DNA from: an uncultured Flavobacterium sp.
GTDB lineage: Bacteria > Bacteroidota > Bacteroidia > Flavobacteriales > Flavobacteriaceae
DNA length: 64,000 nt
Direction of reading: 5' to 3'
Assembly: GCF_946481155.1 (NCBI RefSeq)
Contig: NZ_CAMLMK010000001.1
Location: 26,567-90,566 of the forward strand
Positions 8,368 to 16,760 of this stretch are shown here, in pieces; the stretch's first letter is position 1; every line of letters begins with the position of its first letter. Position numbers and translations under genes: made by a program. The notes beneath the pieces were generated by a model. That model was not told the origin of the DNA. It made no database searches and worked only from the letters and a program-made list of their open reading frames with translations.

Positions 8368-9369
8368 ATGAGCATGAATACAGGTAAGCTAATTTCGGAG
8401 TCCTTATTTTTGAAATCAATCTTAATACTGATTATATTACTATTTACCACAGAATTCTATTCTCAAAAACGAATGAAAATCCCACCATACCTTAAAAAAG
8501 GAGATACAGTAGCTTTGGTTTGCACGGCTCGTAAATTTTTTCCGGAAGAAGCACAACCTGCTATCGATTTATTGAAATCCTGGGGTCTTGAAGTGAAATT
8601 GGGAAAAACGATAGGGTTAGACAGCTGTCAATTGGGTGGAACGGATAAAGAACGTGCCTCCGATTTACAGGAAATGCTAGATGACAAAGATATCAAAGCC
8701 GTGTGGTGCGCCCGCGGAGGTTATGGAACAGTAAGGATCATTGACACCTTAGATTTTACAAAATTCAAAAAGCACCCGAAATGGATTGTGGGCTTTAGCG
8801 ATGTGACGGTCCTGCACAGTCATTTGCATAATCTTGGTTTTGCGACTTTACATTCCATCATGCCGTTTACAGTTCCTAAAGCACCGGATGAGGTGAAGGA
8901 AACCCTTCGGAAGGCGCTTTTCGGTGAAAGCCTTAAATATACGGTTCCAGCCAAGGGTTATGAGCTGAGAGGAAAGGCGAAAGGGCAGTTGGTAGGAGGA
9001 AATCTGTCGATTTTGTACAGCTTGCTGGGGTCGAAATCGTCGCTGTCAACGAAAGGAAAGATTCTTTTTATCGAAGATCTGGACGAATACCTGTACCACA
9101 TTGACAGGATGATGCAGAACCTGAAGCGAAATGGATATTTCGACGGACTGAAAGGTTTGGTTGTAGGGGGGATGACGGACATGCATGACAACGAGATTCC
9201 GTTCGGACAAAATGAAGTGGGCATTATAACCGAAATAGTAAAAGAATACAATATTCCGGTTTGCTTCTATTTCCCGGCAGGGCATGTGAAAGACAATCGC
9301 ACCCTAATTTTAGGAAAAGAAGTAGAGTTTGAAGTGAATTCGGAGGAAATTGTTTTAGAGTTTAAGTAA
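8368..9369 (+). CDS. LD-carboxypeptidase (muramoyltetrapeptide carboxypeptidase, S66 family) with signal peptide
   Basis: A 333-residue peptidase. An N-terminal hydrophobic segment (residues 14-28) ending near FYSQ looks like a signal peptide, so the enzyme is probably exported to the periplasm, where it would remove the terminal D-alanine from murein tetrapeptides. The S66 triad can be placed at S144 (GFSDVT), E236 (IEDLDEY) and H306 (GHVKDNR). A shorter start at MKIPPYLKKGD (about residue 36) would give a cytoplasmic form like E. coli LdcA; the promoter position does not exclude either. It is followed 4 nt later by yraN. Confidence 0.9.
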   Translation: MSMNTGKLISESLFLKSILILIILLFTTEFYSQKRMKIPPYLKKGDTVALVCTARKFFPEEAQPAIDLLKSWGLEVKLGKTIGLDSCQLGGTDKERASDLQEMLDDKDIKAVWCARGGYGTVRIIDTLDFTKFKKHPKWIVGFSDVTVLHSHLHNLGFATLHSIMPFTVPKAPDEVKETLRKALFGESLKYTVPAKGYELRGKAKGQLVGGNLSILYSLLGSKSSLSTKGKILFIEDLDEYLYHIDRMMQNLKRNGYFDGLKGLVVGGMTDMHDNEIPFGQNEVGIITEIVKEYNIPVCFYFPAGHVKDNRTLILGKEVEFEVNSEEIVLEFK

Positions 9370-9373
9370 TAGC

Positions 9374-9733
9374 ATGGCGGAACACAACGAATTGGGAAAA
9401 CAGGGAGAAGATCTGGCAGTGGATTACCTCTTGAAAAATAACTATGAAATTGTGGAGCGCAATTGGGTTTTTCAGAAAGCCGAAGTGGATATCATTGCGA
9501 GAAAGGATGATGTGCTGGCAATAGTCGAAGTGAAAACACGTTCAAGTGTTGACTTTGGCGACCCACAAAATTTTGTAAATCAAAAAAAAATTAAATTATT
9601 GGTAAAGGCTGCAGATGAATATGTTAGCTTAAAAGAACTGGATTATAGCATACGTTTTGACATAATTGCTGTGTCTAAGGACGCAACCAATTATAATATT
9701 GAGCATCTACAGGATGCGTTTTACTATTTTTAA
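9374..9733 (+). CDS. yraN: YraN family protein (UPF0102), endonuclease-like fold
   Basis: A 119-residue YraN homologue. It has the family opening LGKQGEDLAVDYLLKNNY and the PD-(D/E)xK-like core in which EVDIIARKDD is followed by IVEVKTRS, matching the D..ExK metal-binding arrangement. The biological role of the family is not established; Holliday-junction-resolvase-like nuclease activity is suggested from the fold only. It is tightly linked to the upstream LD-carboxypeptidase gene (4 nt gap). A 20-bp palindrome begins 2 nt after its stop. Confidence 0.92.
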   Translation: MAEHNELGKQGEDLAVDYLLKNNYEIVERNWVFQKAEVDIIARKDDVLAIVEVKTRSSVDFGDPQNFVNQKKIKLLVKAADEYVSLKELDYSIRFDIIAVSKDATNYNIEHLQDAFYYF

Positions 9734-9734
9734 C

Positions 9735-9754
9735 ATTGTTATAACTATAACAAT
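9735..9754. repeat. perfect 20-bp palindrome
   Basis: ATTGTTATA-AC-TATAACAAT is a perfect 9-bp inverted repeat with a 2-nt centre, directly after the yraN stop and 50 bp before the ACT-domain gene. It could be a weak AT-rich terminator (a TTTGTTTTT stretch follows) or a dimeric repressor operator. Confidence 0.5.
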
Positions 9755-9804
9755 TTGTTTTTAAGTGTACATTTCGCAAATTTTTAAAACACAAAATGTA
9801 ATTT

Positions 9805-10464
9805 ATGAAGACGATATCCTCAGTTGTAGAAAACTATATAAAATCAAAACCTTTCCTGCTCAATGGATTAACTCTCGGCATCGTAAATCTAACCTCTTTG
9901 GCCAGAATTATGCAACAGGAGTTGGAGCACGATATGGATAAGGAAGTAAAACAGGGTGCGATTGTGATGGCTTTAAAGCGTCTTTCGGAAGAGCTTGATT
10001 TCAGAATCAACCACAAAATCGAAAAGACATTAAAAGGTATGGGCGAGATTACTGTCCGTTCCTCTTTAGTGAATTATAATTTTTCAATTAACCCACGGGT
10101 TTTAAACCGACAAGCCGATTTTCTTAGCGAAATCAGTTCTTTAAAAGACATCTTCTATACTTCTTCGAGAGGTGTGAATGAGACCAATTTTATCATAAGC
10201 GAATCCATCAGTGATGTCCTTGAAAAGCATTTTGCCGACGAAAAATGGATTGCAAAAACGGACAAATTAGCTTCGATTACGGTAAAATTGCCTAAAGATA
10301 ACGTAGGTACGCCGGGACTTTTCTATTTTATTTTCCAACGTTTGGCCTGGGACGGAATCAATATTAATGAAGTGATTTCCACGAATTACGAGGTTACAAT
10401 CGTCGTGAGCGAGGAGAATATTGACAGCGCTTTCCGGGTGATTAAAGATTTGAAAAAAGTGTAG
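9805..10464 (+). CDS. ACT-domain regulatory-like protein
   Basis: A 219-residue protein with no enzyme motif. The C-terminal part (about residues 150-219) looks like an ACT ligand-binding domain of the aspartate-kinase type: SITVKLPKDNVGTPG, then GININEVISTNYEVTIVVSEENIDSAF, where the NEVIS/TIVV strand-helix pattern is characteristic. The N-terminal 140 residues are helical and contain no kinase motif. It may sense an amino acid and act through a partner. Homologues are sometimes labelled aspartate kinase on the strength of the ACT domain, but the catalytic domain is absent here. Confidence 0.7.
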   Translation: MKTISSVVENYIKSKPFLLNGLTLGIVNLTSLARIMQQELEHDMDKEVKQGAIVMALKRLSEELDFRINHKIEKTLKGMGEITVRSSLVNYNFSINPRVLNRQADFLSEISSLKDIFYTSSRGVNETNFIISESISDVLEKHFADEKWIAKTDKLASITVKLPKDNVGTPGLFYFIFQRLAWDGININEVISTNYEVTIVVSEENIDSAFRVIKDLKKV

Positions 10465-10512
10465 TAATTAATTCAATTTGCTATATTTGTTCAAACTAAC
10501 AAACGAAAAAAC

Positions 10513-10935
10513 ATGTACGAAATTATTCAGAAGGCACACTCCGGAGTAGCATATGTAGCCCTTGGAGTATTAGTGATTGCAGTAATTAATGCGTTAATCG
10601 GATTATCTACAAAAAGATCCTTTGAGGCAAAAGACAGAACTCTTTCTTTAGTGGCGTTAATCGCTTGTCATATTCAATTATTATTAGGGTTAATTGTTTA
10701 TTTTGTTTCGCCATTGGGCAAAGCTGCTCTTGGAGAAATGGGTAATGCCGAATTACGTCTGACTTCCGTAGAACATCCGCTAATCAACATCATTGCAATT
10801 GCGCTAATTACAATAGGTTGGTCTAAGCACAAAAAAGAAGAAACCAGTGCCGGAAAATTCAGGAAGATAGGTTTTTTATACCTTTCCGGACTGCTTTTCA
10901 TATTGAGTAGAATTCCCTGGAACCTTTGGTTCTAA
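10513..10935 (+). CDS. small four-helix integral membrane protein
   Basis: A 140-residue protein with four hydrophobic helices: about residues 12-32, 45-65, 88-104 and 118-136. Conserved-looking histidines lie in or next to helices (H9, the H in ALIACHIQ, the H in SVEHP). This pattern resembles small haem-binding cytochrome-b-like proteins, but I do not recognise the family and the haem role is an inference. A -7-like element TATATTTG (10482-10489) lies 23 nt upstream of the ATG without a clear -33 TTG. A terminator follows immediately. Confidence 0.8.
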   Translation: MYEIIQKAHSGVAYVALGVLVIAVINALIGLSTKRSFEAKDRTLSLVALIACHIQLLLGLIVYFVSPLGKAALGEMGNAELRLTSVEHPLINIIAIALITIGWSKHKKEETSAGKFRKIGFLYLSGLLFILSRIPWNLWF

Positions 10936-10941
10936 CCATAT

Positions 10942-10966
10942 AAAAGCCCTTTTTAGGGCTTTTCCT
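10942..10966 (+). terminator. intrinsic terminator
   Basis: A 9-bp stem AAAAGCCCT/AGGGCTTTT with a TTTT loop lies just after the small membrane-protein gene. Confidence 0.8.
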
Positions 10967-11013
10967 TTCTATGGCATATTTCTTGTTAAACATTGTTGAA
11001 TAAATAGTAACAC

Positions 11014-11469
11014 ATGAAAAAAATTATTGCCCCAATCGTACTTCTTTTCATTTTTGTGTTTTTTGCCAGTAGCTTTACGAGCGAAAAAATGGCACGTCTG
11101 GATAAAGAGAAAAAAATGTTGCAGGATACCTTGAAAATTGATTCCACGCAACTTAACCTAACCTACAGGCCTTATAAGAAAGCGGTTCATGCCTCTTATT
11201 ATCACGATAGGTTCAACGGCAGAAAAACAGCTAGTGGCAAGCGTTTTGACAATTCAAAGATGACCGCCGCGCATAAAAAATTACCTTTTGGGACCAAGCT
11301 TAGGGTAACAAATCCCGCAAATAACAAATCGGTTATCGTAACTGTAACAGACAGAGGGCCATTCACCCGAGGTCGTGAAATTGACTTAACCCGAAAAGCC
11401 TTCACGGAAATTGCCCACGCAAAAGGAAGAGGTTTCCTTAATGTGAATATTGAGATTGTAAAAGAATAA
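11014..11469 (+). CDS. rlpA: RlpA-like double-psi beta-barrel protein
   Basis: A 151-residue exported or membrane-anchored protein. Residues 5-21 are hydrophobic, followed by FTSEK. The C-terminal 95 residues form the RlpA double-psi beta barrel: ASYYHDRFNGRKTASGKRF, the AAHKKLPFGTKLRVTN strand and the VTDRGPFTRGREIDLTRKAF core with the catalytic-type aspartate. RlpA proteins act on peptidoglycan, in some bacteria as lytic transglycosylases that cut denuded glycans at division septa. There is no SPOR domain, so septal targeting is not evident. The gene is short but complete for the minimal family form. Confidence 0.9.
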   Translation: MKKIIAPIVLLFIFVFFASSFTSEKMARLDKEKKMLQDTLKIDSTQLNLTYRPYKKAVHASYYHDRFNGRKTASGKRFDNSKMTAAHKKLPFGTKLRVTNPANNKSVIVTVTDRGPFTRGREIDLTRKAFTEIAHAKGRGFLNVNIEIVKE

Positions 11470-11472
11470 GGG

Positions 11473-11940
11473 CTACCAGTCTTTAAACGGATGATTGCTC
11501 AGATAAGCATTGTAGTATTTGTCGTCGCCCGTCACTTCTTTTCCTAGCCAATGTGGTTTTTCAAAAGTTTCCTCTTCGGAAGTAAGTTCGATCTCGGCTA
11601 CAACCAAGCCTTCATTATCACCGGAAAAAACATCTACCTCAAACACATGATGTCCTGCTGTAACTTCGTATCGAATTTTGTCGATGACCCCTTTCTCGCA
11701 TAACGGGAGTAATTGTTCGGCTTCCGTCAAAGGAATTTCAGTTTCCCATTCCAGTCGCGAGGTACCGGATGCATTTCCTTTGCCTTTGATAGTCAAGAAA
11801 CCCTTATCGCCTTTAACGCGAATTCTGACCGTGCGTTCCGGATGTGAATTCAGGTAGCCCTGAACAATTCTGTTATGGGTAAAGGCCAACGATTTGAAAT
11901 CATCGGAAACTACCAGAAATTTGCGTTCGATCTCCTGCAT
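11473..11940 (-). CDS. CYTH-domain triphosphate tunnel metalloenzyme
   Basis: A 155-residue protein starting at the ATG at 11940; a frame-compatible upstream ATG at 11994 would add 18 hydrophobic residues that do not belong to the family. The ExExK signature is E3-I-E5-R-K7 right at the N-terminus. Further basic and acidic strands (RIRVKGDKGFLTIKG, LEWETEIPL, EVDVFSG, VVAEIELTSEEE) give the alternating charged tunnel lining. Family members hydrolyse inorganic triphosphate or related phosphates; the substrate here is unknown. It lies convergent to rlpA with 3 nt between the stops. Confidence 0.9.
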   Translation of the reverse strand: MQEIERKFLVVSDDFKSLAFTHNRIVQGYLNSHPERTVRIRVKGDKGFLTIKGKGNASGTSRLEWETEIPLTEAEQLLPLCEKGVIDKIRYEVTAGHHVFEVDVFSGDNEGLVVAEIELTSEEETFEKPHWLGKEVTGDDKYYNAYLSNHPFKDW

Positions 11941-12048
11941 GTTGTAAAGAAAATTGCTATAAATTAGGGGCAAGTTAAGAAAAATAAAAACCATTCCGTC
12001 GTATTTTTACCAAAGGAACAATCCGAAAAGCAGCAGTAATTTTGAGTC

Positions 12049-13131
12049 ATGGAACCCGAGTCTAATCACCGAAAAATTATCCACGTCGACATGGACGCTT
12101 TTTATGCTTCGGTAGAGCAGATGGACAACCCGTTGCTCAAAGGAAAGCCTGTAGCTGTAGGAGGAAGCGAAGTTCGCGGCGTGGTTTCGGCTGCGAGTTA
12201 TGAAGCAAGAAAGTTTGGTGTCCGGAGTGCAATGAGCGGCTATTTGGCAAAAAAACTCTGCCCGGATCTAATTTTCGTCCGACCGAATTTTGAACGTTAT
12301 AAGGAAATCTCCAGAAAAATCCGCAAGATCTTTTTAGACTATACCGATTTGGTGGAGCCACTTTCACTGGATGAAGCTTATCTCGATGTGACCCAAAACA
12401 AAAAGGGAAATCCGAGCGCTACATTGATTGCTCAGGAAATCCGGAAGCGTATTTTTGAGGAAGTCGGCTTAACGGCTTCGGCAGGTATTTCCGTAAATAA
12501 ATTTGTAGCCAAGATTGCTTCCGATTATAATAAGCCTAACGGACAGAAAACCATCAATCCCGATGAGGTCGAATCGTTTCTCGAAGGGCTGGATATTAAA
12601 AAATTCTATGGCATTGGAAAAGTAACGGCTGAAAAAATGTACCAGCACGGCATTTTTACCGGTAAGGATCTGAAAGAACGGACAAGGGAATATCTTGAAG
12701 AACACTTCGGGAAAAGCGGCGGGCATTATTACAACATTGTCCGCGGTATTCATAATAGTGCGGTGCGGCCAAACAGGACAACAAAATCTGTGGCGGCGGA
12801 GCATACGTTCAATACGAATCTGACTTCCGAAATATTCATGGAAGAGCGCTTAGAACGCATTGCCGCGGAACTTTCTAAACGATTAGAAAAACATAAGATC
12901 TCAGGAAAAACCGTCACACTGAAAATCAAATATTCTGATTTTACGCTTCAAACCAGAAGCAAAACCCTGCCTTATTTCATCTCCGACAAAAGCCTGATTT
13001 TTGATGCGGTCAAGGAGCTTTTATATCAGGAAAAGATGAAAGATTCGGTGCGGCTTCTTGGGATTTCGCTGCATAATCTTAATACGGAAACAAAGAAATC
13101 TATTGTCGTGCAGTTGAAATTTGATTTTTAG
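12049..13131 (+). CDS. dinB: DNA polymerase IV (Y-family translesion polymerase)
   Basis: A 360-residue Y-family polymerase. Catalytic acids are D14 in IHVDMDAFYASVEQ and D108-E109 in LSLDEAYLDVT. The thumb helix-hairpin-helix (GIGKVTAEKM) and little-finger domain are present. The C-terminus ends VVQLKFDF, a beta-clamp-binding peptide. The enzyme copies damaged templates at stalled forks without proofreading. A TAATTTTG element (12037-12044) lies only 4 nt before the ATG, which would place transcription at or next to the start codon. No LexA-type operator was recognised. Confidence 0.97.
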   Translation: MEPESNHRKIIHVDMDAFYASVEQMDNPLLKGKPVAVGGSEVRGVVSAASYEARKFGVRSAMSGYLAKKLCPDLIFVRPNFERYKEISRKIRKIFLDYTDLVEPLSLDEAYLDVTQNKKGNPSATLIAQEIRKRIFEEVGLTASAGISVNKFVAKIASDYNKPNGQKTINPDEVESFLEGLDIKKFYGIGKVTAEKMYQHGIFTGKDLKERTREYLEEHFGKSGGHYYNIVRGIHNSAVRPNRTTKSVAAEHTFNTNLTSEIFMEERLERIAAELSKRLEKHKISGKTVTLKIKYSDFTLQTRSKTLPYFISDKSLIFDAVKELLYQEKMKDSVRLLGISLHNLNTETKKSIVVQLKFDF

Positions 13132-13134
13132 TCA

Positions 13135-13170
13135 TAAAAAAACCGACTCCAAAACTGAAATCGGTTTTCT
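13135..13170. terminator. bidirectional intrinsic terminator
   Basis: An 8-bp stem AAAACCGA/TCGGTTTT with a 14-nt loop between the converging dinB and BI-1-like genes; A/T tracts flank both sides. Confidence 0.65.
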
Positions 13171-13187
13171 GTATTTTTTATTCGGAA

Positions 13188-13961
13188 TTAGTCTCTGCTT
13201 GAAAGTTTGGAAAGTAAACGCAAAAATTCCACGTATAACCATACCAAAGTAATCATCAGACCCATTGCTCCAAACCATTCCATATATTTCGGCAAACGGT
13301 TTTGTACGCCTTTTTCAATCTGATCGAAATCAAGAAACAGGTTCATGGCTGCAATAACAATTACAAAAGCGCTGATCCCAATGCTCATTAAAGAATTTCC
13401 ATGGTGTACCGGCTGAAAATTGATAAACAAAGAAAGCAACCATGAAATAAGATAGAAGCTCATAATCGCCAGTGTAGAAGCCACTACGACCGAACGGAAG
13501 CGCTCCGTAACTTTAACAACATTGTATTTGTATAAGCCAAAGCAAACAATAAACGTGACAAAGGTTGCACCTACCGCCTGAATTACGATTCCGGGATACA
13601 TCGCCTCAAAAAATGCCGAAAGACCACCAAGGAAAAGCCCTTCGAAAATGGCATAACCAGGCGCTAAATAGCCAGACAAATGCGGTTTGAAAGAGGCAAC
13701 AACAACAAGGATCAATCCGACAATCGCCCCGCCAATAGTCAGTACTAACGGGTTGTAACCGCTAGAAAATAATGACCAGGTTACAGCCGCACCGGCAATC
13801 AATAAAACCAACATTAGTAAGCCCTTGTTGATAGTGCCCTGAACGGTCATCGTTTCGTTATAGTCGATGGCAATGGTTCGGTCGTCATTAGTACTATCAG
13901 ACGCAAAGCGCGTTGTATTTGTAAACGATTTGTTTTTGAAAAACGGATTTTTAGAATTCAT
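13188..13961 (-). CDS. Bax inhibitor-1 / YccA-family membrane protein
   Basis: A 257-residue protein with a polar N-terminus of about 45 residues and then seven hydrophobic helices. Family-typical pieces are GYAIFEGLFLGGLSAFFE in the middle and the C-terminal helix pair around LFLDFDQIEKGVQNRLPKYMEWFG, which carries the conserved acidic residues of the pH-sensing di-aspartyl region. Bacterial members are calcium-leak or protease-regulating membrane proteins; the role here is not known. The last residues SSRD follow the final helix. Transcription converges on dinB across the terminator. Confidence 0.88.
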   Translation of the reverse strand: MNSKNPFFKNKSFTNTTRFASDSTNDDRTIAIDYNETMTVQGTINKGLLMLVLLIAGAAVTWSLFSSGYNPLVLTIGGAIVGLILVVVASFKPHLSGYLAPGYAIFEGLFLGGLSAFFEAMYPGIVIQAVGATFVTFIVCFGLYKYNVVKVTERFRSVVVASTLAIMSFYLISWLLSLFINFQPVHHGNSLMSIGISAFVIVIAAMNLFLDFDQIEKGVQNRLPKYMEWFGAMGLMITLVWLYVEFLRLLSKLSSRD

Positions 13962-13995
13962 AATTTTTCGGATTTAGACTCAAATATAATTTTTT

Positions 13996-15426
13996 CTATT
14001 CAATTTCGGAAATACGCAGCGTATTCACCATTCCTTTTGCAGTAACCGGCATGGCAGCCAGGTTTACAAGCATGTCACCTTCTGCAACGAAACCTTTTTC
14101 TTTTGAGATCGCATTGATGTCGTCAATGGTGTCGTCGGTGCTTACGAACTTATCGTAGAAGAACGATTTCACGCCCCAAAGCAGGTTCAGCTGCGTTAAG
14201 ATTCGTTTGTTTGAAGTAAACACCAGAATGTGCGCATGCGGTCGCCAAGCCGAAACCTGGAACGCGGTATAGCCGCTATTTGTTAGTGTAGTAATCGCTT
14301 TGGCATTGATATCGTTAGCCATTAAAGCTGCGTGATAACAGATGTTTTTCGTGATATAACGGTTGGTTTTAATCTGCGGTTGGTTTTGCGGCACCTGAAT
14401 CAGCGGAGAATCTTCTACGGCTTCAATAATCTGTGTCATTTTTTCAATTACCTGCACCGGGTAATTACCAACGGAAGTTTCTCCCGAAAGCATCACGGCA
14501 TCGGCACCGTCCATTACGGAATTGGCTACGTCGTTTACTTCGGCACGTGTTGGCGTTAAGCTGGTAATCATCGTTTCCATCATTTGGGTGGCGATAATTA
14601 CGGGGATACGTGCGGTTTTCGCCCGGTGAACCAGTTTTTTCTGGATTAAAGGTACTTCCTGAGCAGGAATTTCTACCCCTAAATCACCACGTGCTACCAT
14701 CAATCCGTCGCAATAGGCCACAATTTTATCAATATTGGCTACGGCTTCCGGTTTTTCGATTTTGGCGATAATTGGAATTTTATGATCGGAATTGGCATTG
14801 ATCAGTTCACGTAAATCTTTTAAATCTTCTTGTGTTCTAACGAAGGAAAGCGCAATCCAATCTACTTTTGCCTTAATAGCAAAAAGTGCGTCGCGGATAT
14901 CCTTTTCGGTTAAAGCCGGAAGCGAGACTTTCGTATTGGGAAGATTGACACCTTTTTTAGATTTCAATGGTCCGCCCTGAATTACTTTTGCCTGAACTTC
15001 AGTGTTTTTATCAGTGTTTAGTACTTCGAAAATCAGCTTTCCGTCATCAAGCAAGATGCGCTCGCCGGCATTGACATCTTTCGGAAATTCTTTGTAATTC
15101 ATGTATACCTTTTCGGCGGTTCCGAGAATATCTTCTGCGGTTGTGAAGGTAATGATATCGCCTTTGCTTACCACTACATCCTCTTTCATCACACCTACGC
15201 GTAATTTCGGGCCTTGTAAATCGGCTAAAATAGAAGTCGTATATCCAAATTCTTCGTTAAGCTCTCTAATGATGTTAATTCGCTCCTGTACATCGGTATA
15301 ATCGGCATGGGAAAAGTTAATTCTGAAAACGTTTACGCCCGCATCTATCATGTCTTTTATCACTTCCTTAGTGCTGCAGGCAGGGCCAAGTGTCGCTACA
15401 ATTTTCGTCTTTTTTCTTGTTGGCAT
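13996..15426 (-). CDS. pyk: pyruvate kinase
   Basis: A 476-residue enzyme converting phosphoenolpyruvate and ADP to pyruvate and ATP. It shows RINFSHADY near the N-terminus, the barrel motif IAKIEKPEA with the catalytic lysine, the metal-binding MVARGDLGVEIP, TQMMETM and MLSGETSVGNYP, and a C-terminal regulatory domain. It starts 5 nt after the IPExxxVDY gene and so ends the acpP-fabF-rnc-IPExxxVDY-pyk series, an order common in Flavobacteriaceae. Co-transcription with rnc is plausible but the 90-nt gap before the IPExxxVDY gene could hold another promoter. Confidence 0.98.
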   Translation of the reverse strand: MPTRKKTKIVATLGPACSTKEVIKDMIDAGVNVFRINFSHADYTDVQERINIIRELNEEFGYTTSILADLQGPKLRVGVMKEDVVVSKGDIITFTTAEDILGTAEKVYMNYKEFPKDVNAGERILLDDGKLIFEVLNTDKNTEVQAKVIQGGPLKSKKGVNLPNTKVSLPALTEKDIRDALFAIKAKVDWIALSFVRTQEDLKDLRELINANSDHKIPIIAKIEKPEAVANIDKIVAYCDGLMVARGDLGVEIPAQEVPLIQKKLVHRAKTARIPVIIATQMMETMITSLTPTRAEVNDVANSVMDGADAVMLSGETSVGNYPVQVIEKMTQIIEAVEDSPLIQVPQNQPQIKTNRYITKNICYHAALMANDINAKAITTLTNSGYTAFQVSAWRPHAHILVFTSNKRILTQLNLLWGVKSFFYDKFVSTDDTIDDINAISKEKGFVAEGDMLVNLAAMPVTAKGMVNTLRISEIE

Positions 15427-15431
15427 TGGTA

Positions 15432-15917
15432 TTAGAAAATTAAATTATTTTTCGATTTCAATTTGTTCATATCGATTTTATAAGCCGTTGTGATCTGTTT
15501 AATGGCAAGTAATTCGTCAATTAATGTCTCAACGTCAAAGAAATCGTCTGTGTTTTCAATTTTTATGATGTAATCGGCTTTCTTCAGTTCGGGAATCAGG
15601 AAAATATTGGTGGTAACGTCCAATCCTGTCTCCTTAAAAAGAGTAGTCGCTTTGGTTTCCCGCGTTACGACTTTTGTCTTATTAGGGATTAAATTCCAAT
15701 ACAATTCATTTTCTTCATCGTCAAAGACAAATCGGGTAAAATGACTTTTTCCTTCCGGTATCTGAATGCCGATATCTTTTTCGCTTTTCGCAAAGGAGAT
15801 GGCCAATTTCTGATTGATGAGATAAGCAAGCCGATAATCTTCCAACGGAGAATGTACCGCGACGAGCTGATAATCAATCGAAATGAAATCGTCAATCTGG
15901 ATTTTGTGAATAGCCAT
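15432..15917 (-). CDS. IPExxxVDY family protein
   Basis: A 161-residue protein of a Bacteroidota-specific family named after its central motif, here present as IPELKKADY near residues 107-115, with A replacing V. There are no membrane segments or catalytic motifs. The function is unknown. Its placement between rnc and pyk is conserved in Flavobacteriaceae, so it may relate to RNA processing or carbon metabolism, but that is guilt by association only. It is followed 5 nt later by pyk. Confidence 0.85.
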   Translation of the reverse strand: MAIHKIQIDDFISIDYQLVAVHSPLEDYRLAYLINQKLAISFAKSEKDIGIQIPEGKSHFTRFVFDDEENELYWNLIPNKTKVVTRETKATTLFKETGLDVTTNIFLIPELKKADYIIKIENTDDFFDVETLIDELLAIKQITTAYKIDMNKLKSKNNLIF

Positions 15918-16007
15918 AGTTTTTCAAAAGTATGTAAATATAGCACAATATACTATGAAAAAATAGCTGTGAAGTGTTGTTTAATGATAATTTAAAGGCT
16001 TGTGCAG

Positions 16008-16751
16008 TTAGCTGCTTGGGTTCATTCTTTCCTGAAAAACGAAGTAAGCGCGTTGTGAAGCTTTTTCTTCTGCTTTTTTCTTGGAAGTCGCGCGGGCCTT
16101 GGCGACAATCTTATTGTCAATCTTGAGTTTCACGCCGAAATATTTCACGCCTTCATTGCCGTTGTCTTCATAGACGTCATAGAAAAACGATTTTTTCTCT
16201 TTCTGGCACCATTCGATTACAAGGCTTTTATAGCTGATAACCTTTCCTTCCAATTTCGCAATATCCACATAAGGAAGAATTACTTTCTTATGGATGAATT
16301 TCTCGCAGAAAGTAAAACCTCTGTCCAGATAAATCGCTCCGATTAAGGCTTCGAAAAGATTTCCGTGAATATTTTCGCCAAAATGCTGCGTGGAAACTTT
16401 GCTTTCGACATATTTTATCAGGTTCAGGTCTTTTCCTAACTCATTAAGGTGATCCCGACTCACGATTTTCGAACGCATTTTGGTCAGATACCCTTCGTCT
16501 CCGGTAGGCACTTCATTAAATAAATGCGCCGCAATAACCGACCCTAACATGGCGTCACCGAGAAATTCCAATCGTTCATAATTGAGCGGGTTTCCTTTGA
16601 CATCTGTTTTGTTCATGGAACGATGGGTAAAGGCCGTGCGGTAATGATTCAGGATCACTGGTTTGAAACCTAATATTTTTTCAATAGCATCAAAAAAAAT
16701 CCCGTCTTCTGGAGAGCGGGAATTTGTGAATATTTTTTTAATGATGCGCAT
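16008..16751 (-). CDS. rnc: ribonuclease III
   Basis: A 247-residue double-strand-specific endoribonuclease. The signature ERLEFLGDA is at residues 59-67 and the second metal-binding helix is in GNLFEALIGAIYLD. The C-terminal dsRNA-binding domain (about 170-247) ends with the KKKAEEKASQRAYF helix. It processes rRNA precursors and structured mRNAs. It starts 9 nt after the fabF stop, so it is co-transcribed with fabF, an arrangement widespread in Bacteroidota. Confidence 0.97.
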   Translation of the reverse strand: MRIIKKIFTNSRSPEDGIFFDAIEKILGFKPVILNHYRTAFTHRSMNKTDVKGNPLNYERLEFLGDAMLGSVIAAHLFNEVPTGDEGYLTKMRSKIVSRDHLNELGKDLNLIKYVESKVSTQHFGENIHGNLFEALIGAIYLDRGFTFCEKFIHKKVILPYVDIAKLEGKVISYKSLVIEWCQKEKKSFFYDVYEDNGNEGVKYFGVKLKIDNKIVAKARATSKKKAEEKASQRAYFVFQERMNPSS

Positions 16752-16760
16752 GACGGGTTA

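Noticed and set aside
9805..10464. Aspartate kinase
   Set aside because: Only the ACT domain is recognisable; the kinase domain and its motifs are missing.
11941..11994. Signal peptide on the CYTH protein
   Set aside because: The hydrophobic 18 residues come from an upstream ATG; the family signature ExExK begins right after the ATG at 11940.
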